In this document: positions 1 through 11,814 of the stretch, piece by piece
How positions within the stretch are numbered: the stretch's first letter is position 1
Layout of the letters: each line of letters opens with the position of its first letter
Source: Theobroma cacao
Taxonomy: Eukaryota; Streptophyta; Magnoliopsida; Malvales; Malvaceae
Length of the DNA stretch: 64,000 nucleotides
Direction of reading: 5' to 3'
Assembly: GCF_000208745.1 (NCBI RefSeq)
Contig: NC_030851.1
Location: 25,065,405-25,129,404 of the forward strand
Translations under genes and position numbers: made by a program
Notes under the pieces: generated by a model
Told to the model about the DNA's origin: nothing
The model's database searches: none
What the model saw: only the letters and a program-made list of their open reading frames with translations

Positions 1-1490
1 TTTGTGTTGAGCTTATGATTTCTTAAGGGGGAGTCAATCATTGTCATTGATATCATAACGAATTAAGATTTTCAACAACAAGGTTTGGTGAGAATTCAAC
101 ATTGGTGTTCTTCACTATCGGTAACATCTTTCTAAACACCACAATAGATATTGTGCCTTATATCGCTTCTCACTTAAACTTGAATGTTGAAATGCATAAT
201 TGGTATCAAGCCTTAAGTTTTCTCAATTAGTGTCTAGCTTTAAAATTAGCATCAAGCTTTATAATTGTCTCTTCTCTCTTGAGCTTTAAAATCATCCTAT
301 CTTTATTAAATGTTTTGAGCCTTGAAGTTGATATGCTTGAAATGCTTAGTGATATGGGAAGTCTTTACTAGTGCTTTACCGATTGATATAATGAGCTTTA
401 AAATGATTCCATCTCTCATAATTGATATTGTGCTTTTACAAAGGAGCAGATTTTACTTATATCTATTAATTGGTTTATCGAGCTTTAACACTTGGTATTG
501 GAGTTGAAATATTGCTTATGTGCTTATTGAACATCTTTATGCTTATCTTTCTTGAACTTCATAAGTGTTATTTTTCTTAGTGACATGGCTGAGGATATTA
601 AATGCATATATATGATGACTTGGTGACTTTGTGGTTACATATCCATGGTCTTAACGCTTATATTCTTGATGGACTTTCCTAACCATTGTTTCTTGCGCTC
701 AAGTGTTTAATGCTCACTCTTCTTAACCTTTTTGATATAACAAAAAAGGGGAGAAAGTTTATGAGCAACTTTAATTTTATGCATATGTTGAGGGGGAGAT
801 TTTAAAATCATTTCAAATGCAAATTATGCTCATAGTTTTGTCATGTCAAAAAGGGGGAGATTGTTAGCTTTAAAATTATTATAGTTTTGATTATGACAAA
901 ATGATGAAATTTGCTTGAATATTATTTGAGTAATCTTTGACAAATTCTTAAAATGATTTAACTCCCATACATTTGTTCTTACATAGACACAAGCTTGACT
1001 CTTGAAGTTATTGAACTATATCTATAAGCTTGTATGACTTAAGTATATGAGTGCTTATGAGTCCTATTCATTAAAGTTTGATTTAAAGATTAAAGGAAAA
1101 TCTAGATGCACTCATTAAGGGGGAGTTTTGAATATCTTTTTTAATAATGGCAAAAAAGGAGAGAAGGAAAAGTAAGTTAAATTGAGTGTGATAGGTTTCC
1201 ATGTTTAATTTATGTGTGTGATGCTTAGTTAGGATTTTATTGAATATTATGTGCTAGTTATTATGGATATTCAATATATCTTGCTTAGCTATTGTGGGCA
1301 TTGTATATCTTGTTTAGCTGTTATGGATATGATAAATAGTTTATTGCAAATCTTTAAAGAAAACTAAATGCATTGACTAAGGAAGAGCAACTCATTATGC
1401 ATAAAGATTTGAAGCATTCATATTGAACATAGACATTGCACTTTTAATCTAAGAAGTGTTTTGTCATCATCAAAAATAAGAGAAAGAGAA
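1..1490 (+). repeat. 3' internal non-coding part of a copia-type (SIRE-like) retroelement
   Basis: No ORF of note. The stretch holds repeated purine-rich blocks (GGGGGAG near 28, 791, 853 and 1121) of the kind found between pol and the 3' LTR in SIRE/Maximus-type copia elements. It ends in a purine-rich tract (ATAAGAGAAAGAGAA, about 1476-1490) directly before the LTR-like start TGTTGACTCTATAT at 1491. The family assignment comes from these motifs only, because no pol sequence is inside the window. Confidence 0.5.
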
Positions 1491-1571
1491 TGTTGACTCT
1501 ATATATTTTTGATGATAGCAATATATTTTGTCATCATCAAAAATAAGAGAAAGAGAATGTTGACTCTATAT
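1459..1571. repeat. 67-bp tandem duplication over the polypurine tract and LTR start
   Basis: The segment beginning TTTTGTCATCATCAAAAATA occurs at about 1459 and again at about 1526 (period 67). It continues through the purine tract and TGTTGACTCTATAT in both copies, so the putative polypurine tract and LTR 5' edge are present twice. Confidence 0.85.
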
Positions 1572-4500
1572 GTTTTTTATGATAGCAAAATATTCCCATT
1601 CATTTGTGTATAATGTCTTTACTTGAGTGTGCAGGAAAATTAATGTATGAAATTAATAAATCAATCTTTCAAAGAGAATATCAAAAGAAAATAAGGAATA
1701 AAAATAACAAGATGCAACTGTCTAACAAGGAGGAAGCTTATTGGTGAAACAAGGAAGAATGTTAGTTGACCAAGTTTCAAATTAGAGGAATGGCGGGCTG
1801 AAGAGTTTGAGAAACAAAACCAACTTAGTCGATCAAGTCAGTCGACTAAGTGCTCTCTGCCAGAATCTGCAACTTGAAATAGAACCAACTTAGTCGACCA
1901 AGTCTGTCATGACCCGGTACTCTCCTCGAGGTCGTGACAACCGTCGCGGTATCTCGATAGACATTCATTACCCGGAATGCCGACCAAGACCCCGCAAAGC
2001 TTAATATCAATATCTCATTTCCCCCGTGAGTAACCGCTGCTGAAAATCATGTTCTAAAAGATTTTAAGCTGTTTCCAACTCAAAACAAATAAAATAATAA
2101 TTTTCGTCTCACAGAGGTATTTTAGTCATTTTTTCCCCAAAAATTCAAAACTAGCTAAAATGTAATAGACAAGTACAAAACACATAATTCATAATCAAAA
2201 ATGAGTTTTAAAGTCTAAAATCTTCATTTAAAACAAAATTACGATTATTTGGATATAATAAGAAAATAAAAGAAATATTAAGTAAAATATTCTATTTTCC
2301 TATAAAACAATATTTTTAGAATTATATGTAAATAATTTTTGTAGCGTAAAAGTTAAAGAAATTCATACATACTATAATACAGTAAGCCAGAGTATTTAAT
2401 TTAATTTACAATAACAAGTGGGCCCCCGAATAAACAAAAGTAAAGAGGACTGTGAACCTACAGTTTGGAAAATGCAATTCCAATGGTAGTCCTCGATGAG
2501 ATCAACTATCTATAGCCTATTCTGAGCCTGAAATTGAGAGAAATGAGAATGTGAGATTATAAAATTCTAGTGAGTAAACAAACATCATTCAAAAAATCTA
2601 AAGTCAAGTAAAAGGAGACTATTAAAACATTTCATCTAAATATGTTTTTCATAACATAAATACTCATTTCATTTAAATAATCAACATGGCTTATGAGTAT
2701 TTTAAAAACTTGGCTCCTGCCAAAATCATTCTTGGAGATACCTTGGTCAAGGCATCTACACCAAGGTTGTTAAAAATTTCGTATACACATAAACAAATTA
2801 TTAGTTTGAAAAACACAACCGTTCCTTGGCATTAGCGGAGTTCATCATCACGAGGTGGTTCGGCGTGATGTGAACACTATCCATACCTCAGGAGATACCC
2901 TACGCGTCTCTCCAACGAGGTACATATATATATCTGGATTTCGTGCCCCTCTAATAGGCTGGTCCACAAAATTCGCCCACTGTAGTAAGCTAAACCCACC
3001 ATACAATAAAATTTTGACAGCATGATAGGGCTAACAAAATACTACCCAGCCTGCAAGGGTAAAATAAAACAATTCATACAATTCATAAAACACAACTCAG
3101 CCAGTCATGCCAACACAATAACAATATAACATAAGCCATCAATTTCCAATCATAAATTTACAACATACCGGTGGTCTCCAATTACTCTATTTTCAAAATC
3201 GTTATTTCGTTTCAAGACAATTTATAAAATCTTTTCATTTAAACACATTTTTGTTAATAAAACCTAAAATTAGCCATTTAACTCATTTTTCATAAAATTT
3301 CACCAAAACCGAGTTAAAAGATACTTTAGATAATTAAAATGATGATAAGGTTACTCACAATGTCTAGAGTGAGGATTTTCGAAGTACTCAGATTACTGGT
3401 CCTCGGGTGCAATTCCTTTGCCTTTATCGGAGGACTCATCACCTTGACACAGTACAAAATCGAGAAACTTACTTCATTGGTACTAAATTGAAATTAAACT
3501 AATTTAGACTACTAATGCATGATATGGAATGCAAAATGCACTGGTAACCATCTAAATTCGGTATTGGCCTAATTCGTTTTATCACCCGATTAATTGGCCA
3601 ACGCGTCCAATTTAGCTCCAAATTGCTCCATTTCTCTTCCAATATCTTAATTCACCAAACTCAAGTCAAATAACCTAAAATTTGGCAAAACTATCTTCAC
3701 TTTTCTTCTTAGAATTTTCGGTCAATAATGATGCATTAACACCCATGATTTTTCCTACTCCTTTTTCACACCATAATTCATCATTTTCTAACCAATTCTC
3801 TTAAAATAAAAATCAAATTCATTCTCACTCAATACAAGGTAGGTTCGGCCATTGATGGGTGGTGGGGAATATGAACTCTTTTCTTGTTGTTTTATTTCTA
3901 GACATGGTAAACTAACTAAAATCACTAACTTAACTTAGAATCAAATCAATCTAACATCATTCTCTCTCCATACCCATTCCGACCAGCCATGAATTCATCA
4001 TGAAAACATGTAATTTAACCATGAAAAATGAGAAGAAATGCATGGGAAAGGTAGATCATAAGTCAAAATCAAGAAATTTTACCTTTTGTCACTTGCTTCC
4101 TTGAATTTCCCACACTTTTCTCTTGAAATTCTTCACCTAGGGTTTTTGTTTTTCTTTTCTCCCTTTGTTCTTCTTTGTTCTTGGTTTGGCCGGCCATATG
4201 AAGGAAAATAGGCTGATTTTATGCTTATTTTAAAGCTAAATAAATAATTGATATAAACTTGACACATGTCACCACATTATTAGTCCATTTGTAATTTCTT
4301 AACTATTAAGCTTTCTCTCTCCACCACATAAAATTCTTCAATTATCCATAATAATATTGGATAAAATCCATGTGCTGGACAAGTGTCGGGTGGTGTAAAA
4401 TTACAATTTTGCCCCTAAGGTGGCAAAATGACTATTTTACCCCTATGCTCGAAAAAATGTCGGAATTAAAATTTTTCACTTCTTAAACACAAATTATGTT

Positions 4501-5716
4501 CTAAATAGTCAATCTTGAACAATCTTAGTCAAAAATTTCATCCAACACTCACATCTTAACCTTAGGTGGCAAAATGATCATTTTGCCCCTAGGTCATGAA
4601 AATTCCAATTTGACTCCAAATCGGTCCTCGAACTCCGAATCACCATTTTAAATCATTCTTGGACTGTAAAATTTTCAATTTCACCCTAAAATCTCTATTT
4701 GATCTAGTTTAAGGCTTAAATCAATTTTGTTGTATCTCTAGGTACAATACCTATGTTTGTAAATTTTTCGAGACTCTCCTAGCATGCAATCATGCTATCA
4801 GCACATGTATGTCATGACAAGTATTTTATAAGGTCAGGTTTTACAAAGTTAGTCGACTAAAAGCTCTTTGTCTGCAAATTGAATCAGAGCACTACAAGAC
4901 AGATTAACGGCTAGAACTCATCCTCAACTGTTTTCAACGGCCATAAACTGTCAAATTGCCATCAAAGTTGTTTCTCCAAGTATAAAATGGTCTTCCAATG
5001 GTTAGAAATCAGTTTTTTGAGAGAATTGAAGGCTTCCAAGTGATATAAAGCTGAAAAACCAGAAACTCTTCTCTACACCTTACTGCACTTAAACGTCAAT
5101 CTTTGTAATAGTGTTCAACACTTCATCTTGTATCATCTAGATCAAGTAAGTGATCATAGGTACTTCTTTATTTTTTTTCTTCTTGTACACTTAAAGTGAG
5201 CAAGTCACTCTAAGGGAGTTATTCAAGCTTGGATTGCTTGATTGAGTGTAAAGGTTCCAACTTAGCCTAGAAAAGTTGGTTGTTGGGTTTTGGTTGATTT
5301 CGGTAAAAACCATTGTTGTAGGTTGTGGTTGAGCCTTTAAAAAACCACTTTGGGTTTTGGTTGAGCTTGTGAAAAACTATTGTGAAAGGTTGTGGTTGTG
5401 CCTTTGAAAAATCACTTTCGATTTTAGTTTAGCCCGTGAAAAACTAGTGTAAAAAGTTTTGGCTGAGCCTTGTAAAAGCCAATGTAAAGCTTGGTGAAAG
5501 CTTGTGAATTTCACCAGTTATTAGTGGAATTGTTGGAAAAGTCCTTGGTTGGATAATCAAGGAAGTGGATGTAGGTCTTGGACCGAACCACTATAAATTG
5601 TTGTGCATTGTCTACTTTGTTTTTATTTTCTTTGTGCTAAAAATTAGTTCCTCATCTTGTCAAGAGCCGATTTGTGCTATTCACCCCCCCTCTAGCACAT
5701 ATTATTGGGACCAACA
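1491..5716 (+). mobile_element. copia-type LTR, split by a nested LTR element
   Basis: It starts TGTTGACTCTATAT after a purine tract and ends GGGACCAACA at 5716. Its two parts, 1491-1904 and 4846-5716, flank the inserted element at 1905-4845; without it the LTR is about 1.28 kb. Near the insertion it carries repeats of the near-palindrome TTAGTCGACTAA (about 1824, 1840, 1890, 4850). The 3' half has serial variants of a GGTTGTGGTTGAGCCTTTGAAA-like phrase (5270-5500), followed by a CT-rich CACCCCCCCTCTAGCACA block. The AGAGCTTG after 5716 resembles the end of an initiator-Met primer-binding site. A weak ORF at 5565-5762 is not considered a gene. Confidence 0.6.
1905..4845 (+). mobile_element. 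2.9-kb LTR-like element (probable solo LTR) nested in the copia LTR
   Basis: It begins TGTCATGACCCGG and ends GGTTTTACA, flanked by AAGTC (1900-1904) and AAGTT (4846-4850), which is a 5-bp target duplication with one transition. No gag or pol reading frame is visible. The terminal 600 bp holds two blocks where a ...GGTGGCAAAATGA... phrase is followed by a CATTTTGCCCC-like run. The same 3' part recurs at 10100-10687, defining a family. The ends and duplication suit a retrotransposon LTR; the clade (gypsy is my guess) is not shown by the sequence. Confidence 0.6.
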
Positions 5717-6421
5717 AGAGCTTGCCTATAACCAGTTAATGGAACATTGTTTACCTATTTGAAAAGAACCGTTAAAAGACAAAAAAACGATTGGTAACGG
5801 CTAAAAACTGTTTTTGATGGTTAGAATCAGTCTCCTAAATATTTAAAGCCTCACTAATAGTCAAAAATGATAGAGAGAAGCTACCAAGAGTGATTTTGAG
5901 CTTAAAAGACCAAAAACTTTCGCTTTACACTTGTATTCCAGTCTTATTTTTGTGAAAGTATTTGTGTTGAAGTTTGTACAACTTAAATCAGTTAGGTGAT
6001 CATTTGTATCTCCTTTTATCTTCTAATTCTTGTTTACTTAAAGTGTGCGAGACACTTTAAGGAGTAGTTTAAGCTAGGGAAAGCTTAGGACTTGTTGTAA
6101 AAGGGTTTCGAACTTGGGTTAAAAGCTCACCTTGTAAAAGCTTAATGAAAGCTATTAATTCTACTAGTTTTAGTTAAGTTGGGTTGAAAATCTTTCATTG
6201 GGAAGATCAAGGTAGTTGATGTAGGTTAGGTGAACTGAACCACTATAAATATTATGGTTTGTTTACTTCTCTTAACCTTTCTTTACTTGGTGTTCACTAA
6301 CTTTCACAAGTTCTCAACCACCATCTTAAATTTTCCAAATGGTTTTCAAATTTCTAGATTTAATTTTAAAATATTTTTAAAGTGCTATTCACCCCCTCTA
6401 GCACTCCTTTTGGGACCAACA
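5717..6421 (+). mobile_element. 3' part of a second copia-type LTR
   Basis: Diverged copy of the 3' half of the LTR ending at 5716. It shares the AACGGCTA block (5798), the CTTAAAGTGTG(A/C)GA block (6040), the GATGTAGGT...GAACCACTATAAAT block (6220) and the terminal CACCCCCTCTAGCAC...GGGACCAACA ending at 6421. Together with the preceding LTR it forms an LTR-LTR tandem with almost no internal sequence between. Confidence 0.6.
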
Positions 6422-7684
6422 ATTTGTTTATATTTCCCTTATTTATTTATTTATATATTTTTGTTTTATTTTTTTATTCAAATATTGAAAAATTTTCTTA
6501 ATTTTCCCTAACACTTTTGCAGAAAACTAAAAATATCACTTCACCTCAAAAACATTCAACAAAATCACTTGTTTTCTTGAAAAGATTTCGTTGTCAGATT
6601 ATTTGGATATGTTTAAAATATTTAGATAAAACAATTTTCCCTTTTTATACTCTTTTTAAAATATTTTTATATTATTGTTTTTGTTATCCTATTATTATTA
6701 GTATTGCTAATAAAAATCCTTTGATATTGAAATTTATTTCTAAATTGGCCAAAACTTTTGGTAAGATTTTAAAAATTTTCCTCACCTATTAATTTTATAG
6801 AAAATTATCACTTATAATTTTCTAACAGTTCCATCATCGGAGAATTCTTATTTTATTTGTGTTTTATTTATTTATTTATTTTTATTTCTTTTTCACATAA
6901 AAGAAACTATTTGATATCAAAATCTCTCCCAAATTCCTCAGCACTTTTTGGTAGAGTTTAAGAGAATTTTTCTCACCTAGGAATTTTTAAAAAAATTATC
7001 TAATAATTTTCTTAAAATTCCATCATTGGAGAATTCCCATTTTATTTGTATTTTTTTTGCTTTGTTTATTTATTTATTCTTAATTTTTAAATAGATAAAA
7101 ATAAATAAAAAATGGATATCGAAATCTCTCTCAAATTTCCACCATTTTTGGTAGAATTTAAGAGAATTTTCTCACCTAGAAATTTTCAAGAAAATTATCA
7201 CTTATAATTTTCTTAAAATTCCATCATCGGAGAATTCTTATTTTACTTGTATTTATTTATTTTTGAAGCTAAGCACATAAATAAAAATGATGATACAATT
7301 TTTAAATTACTAAATATTTCTATCATTTATTTTATTTTGTATCTTTTATAAAAATTATTTTAATAATTATCTAAAAATGATCTCTTTTGTAAACATAATA
7401 TTGAAAACCCATCCATCACTTTTGATAAGGTCTCATAATTATTTTCTATATTTATTGCTAAAATTGTGTTGATTTATTTTGTTAATGAAGGGAATCTGAG
7501 ATTTCGAGAAGGCGAAGAAGGGTTGATTGCCAAGCATTCAACTTTCCCTTTATTATTATTATTATTATTATTTTATGATTATTATTTAATTTTTATTATT
7601 TTTTATTTATATTTTTATCTTAATCATTTTTTTATTTATCATTTATCTTTTTATATTTTTGTTTCGCATAATACTCAAATAAGT
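6422..7684. repeat. AT-rich region with a three-copy ~195-bp tandem repeat
   Basis: Three diverged units share CCATCATCGGAGAATTC (6831, 7020 with one change, 7221). The preceding phrase TTTGGTAGA(A/G)TTTAAGAGAA...CTCACCTA...AATTATC(A/T) also recurs, giving periods of about 190 and 201 bp. T-rich ATTT runs fill the spaces and a (TTA)n tract lies at 7550-7580. Short ORFs here (6254-6792, 7466-7690) are low-complexity AT sequence and are not called genes. Confidence 0.7.
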
Positions 7685-8122
7685 TCCTAAACTATTTAAA
7701 AAAAATTCAAATAAATTTTTATTCTTTTATTGCGTTCAATCAAGTCTTTATATTTTTATTTTAAGTCAAATAAACTCTTATGACTAATTATTGATTAATT
7801 ATTATTAATCAAAATGTCACTTGTCATTTTATATCCACATGGCATTGATAAAACATTAATATAGAGAATGAAAAATGACATATGGTCATATTATCATATC
7901 AAATTAGCATATCACATCATCATCAATTATAATATGTCAATATGTTATGTCAGTACTATGTGATATAGAATGACAAATGACATTTTGACTAAGTCAATTA
8001 TAAGGATTTTAACTCAAAATAAAAGTATATGGGTTTATTTGATTTAAAATATAAGTATAACAATTTAATTGAACACAATAAAAGTATAAAAGCTTACTAA
8101 AATTTTTCTAAATTGTTTAGGA
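7685..8122. mobile_element. foldback MITE with long inverted arms
   Basis: The left arm starts TCCTAAAC (7685) and the right arm ends GTTTAGGA (8122). Their reverse complements match over roughly 180-200 bp, including TTTTATTG(C/T)GTTCAAT, the AAATAAAC(T/C)C block and a GTCA(C/T)TTGTCATT block. The centre is a short non-repeated AT-rich loop and there is no ORF. Similar arms occur at 8940-9190 and 20665-21010. No convincing target duplication was found, so the superfamily is unassigned. Confidence 0.7.
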
Positions 8123-8549
8123 TTTTTTTTTAGATGCTATGCCTTTTTTTTCTTTGTATTTTATTCAATAGGGCTTGTTAGGCTGAGCCCCAAATGGTCA
8201 TTTAAGTTTTGAAAGCCCTTAAACCCATTAATGAATTGGGCTTTTGGCCCAATAATTTAGGTCCTAAGCGTATTGTACAAATTAAGTCCAAAATCAAGTC
8301 AAAACAAGCTTAAAAATTAAAAGATAAAAACAAACAAATAAACAATTAAGTCTAGTATATTACTTTAAATGTCCGAACAAAATGTGGTGTCTACAGAAAT
8401 CATGTGATTACCTTATATAAGGAATGCAATGCTTTCATATTATTTAAGGTGCCATAGTCTTGGCTACTCAAAAAGAGAAAAATATTTGGTATAATATGAG
8501 ACATATGAAGATAAATCAATTATCAATAAAAGATTTATTATTGAAATAA

Positions 8550-8930
8550 AAAATATGGTAAAAAAATTAGAGATCATAAAGAAATGAAATTAACATATGT
8601 GAATGATAAAAAAACTACTTAATAAAAGCTATTGATAAATATAAAAATAGAGAGAAAAATAGGAAAAATAAAGAAAAACATATGTGAAGAAACTTGAGAA
8701 AGAAAAGAACAAAGAGATAAAATCAAAAAAAAGAAATATGGTAAAATAAATCAAAGATCAGATTCTAAAAAATAAATGAAATTAACATCTATCAATGATA
8801 AAAAATTATACTTAATAAAAGGTATGAATGAACTAAAAATTGTAAAGAAAAATGAAGAACCCAAAGAGAGAGAGAGAAAGAAACAAAGAGAGGAGCAGAT
8901 ACAATTACAAAAAAAAAAGACATAATATCT
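8550..8930. repeat. tandem duplication, ~192-bp period, A-rich
   Basis: The phrase ATATGGTAAAA...AGATCA...TGAAATTAACAT...AATGATAAAAAA...ACTTAATAAAAG occurs at about 8550 and again at about 8735, each followed by a purine-rich GAGAGA/AAGAAA tail. It is non-coding on both strands. Confidence 0.7.
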
Positions 8931-8939
8931 AAAAATGAT

Positions 8940-9190
8940 TTTTAAATTATTCAAAACATTCAAATAAACATTTATCTTTCAATTATATTGAATCTAATTT
9001 TTATATTTTTATTTTTAAGTAAATAAATTTTTATAACTAATTATTAACTAATTATGTTAGTTAAAACATCATTTATCATTTTATATCATATGATATTAAT
9101 ATAATCTATTAATATATTATAATAAATGATAACATAATAAATTAATATGATATTATGACATGATTATACGGTATGTTTACCATCAATGTC
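8940..9190. repeat. half copy of the foldback MITE
   Basis: It contains the arm sequence of the 7685-8122 element (TTCAATTATATTGAATCTAA, TTTTTAAGTAAATAAA, TAACTAATTATTAACTAATT and CATCATTTATCATTTTATAT), but no recognisable second arm. Confidence 0.5.
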
Positions 9191-9239
9191 AACATTAAGT
9201 ATATGACAAGGGAGATTTTACCTTCCAAGAAAGAGAAAA

Positions 9240-9645
9240 GGCAGACGGTTGGAACTTACAAGATGGTTTTGTTTCCCTTTGCTGAGCCAATGATGTCATC
9301 AACAAACATATAAAAATATGCCAAACCAATAGTTGGTTCTTACTGCTAGTCCTGGCCTTGGAAGATTGTTTCTCTCAAGAACATGGGCACATGACTGTCC
9401 AGCCCAATGCAAAGCAAAACTGGAAAAAATAAAACCCACCAAAAAAGTTGGAAGTCCAGAACATAGGCACCTCACCTCACTGTCTGATCCACAAACGCAT
9501 AAGGCCCACCAAATTAGTGGACACATGAAAAAGTGTATCTTTACTTGCAGGAGGGGGAAATGAGGGAAGCTAGAACTTGCAAGATGGTTTCGTTTCTCTT
9601 AGACCTGAGTCAACGATGTCCTTAACAAGCATGGAAATTTTTTCT
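9240..9645. repeat. tandem duplication of ~316 bp
   Basis: GGAACTTACAAGATGGTTTTG (9252) recurs as AGAACTTGCAAGATGGTTTCG (9568). The following GAGCCAATGATGTCATCAAC recurs as GAGTCAACGATGTCCTTAAC, and the later GCAAAACTGGAAAA...ACCCACCAAA block has a partner at 9709. The short ORFs in both strands (9299-9992) are not conserved between the copies, so no gene is called. The region lies upstream of the LRK10L stub at 10058 and may be its old promoter. Confidence 0.65.
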
Positions 9646-10057
9646 TATTTTTGCTCTTTGTCTTGGAATTTGGTTTCTTTCCCTTGGAGTCATATAGACA
9701 AGTCAAAAGCAAAATTGGAAAATATATAAGACTCATCAAATCAGCTGGACACGTGTTGCAGAAGATGCTAGTTAATTATAATTTTCATTTACGGTATGGA
9801 CATTATAAATTGAACTTTAGGTTTTCAGCAAGAAAAGTGTGCAAAACTTGTAGATTTGCTATCGAAAACACGTTTCTCTTTAATTTCCTCGAAAATTTAT
9901 CTTACCGTATGTTTAGCGTTTATGTTTTAGGTCAACTGGTGCTTGACTTGGAAAGAGAGAGAGAGAGGGTGCTTTTAACAAATGTAAACTGACTGAAACA
10001 TACAAAAACGAAAGGAAAGTAAGTTGGGAAACGATACACATAGGATTACTAGAGCAG

Positions 10058-10107
10058 CTGGTCTGTTCAGATCGGCTCTGTTCTCCATTTGGGTATCTTC
10101 GGATGGC
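10058..10107 (+). pseudogene. 5' stub of an LRK10-like receptor gene, cut by an LTR fragment
   Basis: GGCTCTGTTCTCCATTTGGG followed by TATCTTCGGATGGCA matches the leader and start codon of gene A (13580-13619, TATCTTCGGATGGCAG) almost exactly. The homology ends within a few bases of the ATG, where the sequence passes directly into the LTR-derived segment at about 10100. The stub keeps the leader and start codon and nothing of the receptor. It shows that another LRK10L copy once stood upstream of gene A. Confidence 0.7.
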
Positions 10108-10687
10108 ACTTGTCACTATACCATTGGTCCATGTTTAAAAACTTAATAATTAAGCTTTCTTCCACCACCACATAAAACCCCTCAATTATCCATGATATAA
10201 AATGCTAATGGCTGAAATCCATGGGCATGACAAGTGTTGGGTGGTGTAAAATTACAATTTTACCTTTGGGGTGGCAAAATTACTATTTTACTTTTATCCC
10301 CCGAAAAATGCCGAAATTAAAATTCTTCACTTCTCAAACTCAAATTATACTCCAAATGATCAATCTTAGTCAAAAATTTCATCCAACACTCACATCTTAA
10401 CCTCGGGTGGTAAAATGACCATTTTGCCCTTGGGTCATGAAAATTCCATTTTGACTCCAAATCGATTCTCAAACTCCGAATCACCATATTAAATCATTCT
10501 GGGAATTTAAAATTTTAAATATCATCTTAAAATCTTTATTTGGTCTAGTTTGAGGCTTAATTTAACTTAGTTGTACCATGTAGTACACTACCGTCTTTTG
10601 ACGATTTTTCGGGGCTTCCCAAGTATGCAAGCATATTGTCAATCACATGAATGACATGGCAAGTATTTTATAAGGTCGAGCTTGACA
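10100..10687 (+). mobile_element. 3' fragment of the 1905-4845 LTR family
   Basis: Aligns with 4256-4845 throughout: AATAATTAAGCTTTCTTCCA, GTGTTGGGTGGTGTAAAATT, two GTGG(C/T)AAAAT..ACCATTTT.. blocks and the terminal AAGTATTTTATAAGGTC(G/A). It ends in TTGACA at 10687, the same end type as the full copy (TTTACA). The 5' 2.3 kb is missing. Non-coding. Confidence 0.8.
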
Positions 10688-10871
10688 TTCTGCTTCAAAT
10701 CTGGGATCTAGCTAACATAGTTCTTTCAAACTATACTCTTGCATCTTTAGATTTGTCCTTGTCTATGTTAGGCATTCATGCCTTCTCTTGGGCTGACCCA
10801 CCTTGAGAAGAGAGTGATGCCACATTACATCCCTCATTTATCAAAAAAATTTATTTCTTATATAACTTTAA

Positions 10872-11814
10872 TAGTATATTTGGTTCAGGGAATGAAATAG
10901 TCATTTCTCTCTTATTCTTATTCTTGAGATAAAGTTACGGTTCAATAAAATGACTATTTCTCGAAATGACCATTCCAAAAAGAGTCTGTATAGTCATTAC
11001 CAATGCCTCCTTGATAATGGCTATCCCAAGTTTTAGGAATAAGAAAAAAAATTGAATGAACCAAAATATCCCTTTACAATTTCAAAAATTACTTTATAAA
11101 ATAATACTAAACCCATTCTTTTTTCTCTTTCTTTCTCATTCGTATTCTCTCTAAAGCAATTCCATTTTGGAGCTTCTGATTATATCGCTTCGCTCCACTT
11201 TACAAAAGTACCCCTTTACAATGAATTTTTTACTTCATTTTTAAAAAAAATGAAAAATGAAAAAATTTAAATATCATTTAATATATTTATATTATTTAGC
11301 TATAATAAATATTATAAAGAATATTATTTAATATTATTATTTGAATATAATAATATAATAAAAGAATATTATTTTGTATTATTTAAATTTAATAAAGAAT
11401 ATATTTGGTCTTTTAGTATTCAATATTATTTAATTATAATAAAAGATTTAATTATCTTCTAATACAAATATTATTAAATTATAACAAAAATATGTTTGTA
11501 TTTTGGTGATAATATTATTTAATTATTGTAAAAGGTATTTTGATTTTATTGCCTATTATCAGAGTAATTTTATCTTTTAACAAAATAAACTCTTTAATTC
11601 TATTAAAAGGTTTTTTTGTCATTTGGCATGTATTCCTTAATTATTCTTAAAAATATTTCTACTTACCAATCATTGAAATAAATTATAACAATAATTCTTA
11701 TCCTATTTTATTCTCATGAACCAAACTATATAATAATTATTCTTCTTTTATTCTATTCTTATGGAATAACTATTCTATTCCTCTTCTATTCCATTACGCG
11801 AGCCAAGTATACCC
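10872..11814. mobile_element. PIF/Harbinger-like (Tourist-type) MITE
   Basis: The left end reads TAGTATATTTGGTTCAGGGA. The reverse complement of the right end reads GGGTATACTTGGCTCGCGTA. These are imperfect terminal inverted repeats of the GG(G)..TTTGGTTC type, followed inside by matching ATGAAATAG/ATGGAATAG and TATTCTTATTC blocks. The flanks are TAA on the left and TTA on the right, near the TWA preference of this superfamily. The interior (11215-11640) is AT-rich with no ORF. Confidence 0.65.

Noticed and set aside
5690..6421. A CRISPR-like or satellite array, from repeated CACCCCCTCTAGCAC and GGGACCAACA
   Set aside because: Only two copies, each at an LTR end. Explained by the LTR tandem.
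9299..10116. ORFs of 67-113 aa upstream of the LRK10L stub
   Set aside because: They lie on both strands over a tandem duplication, are not conserved between its copies and match no domain I know.
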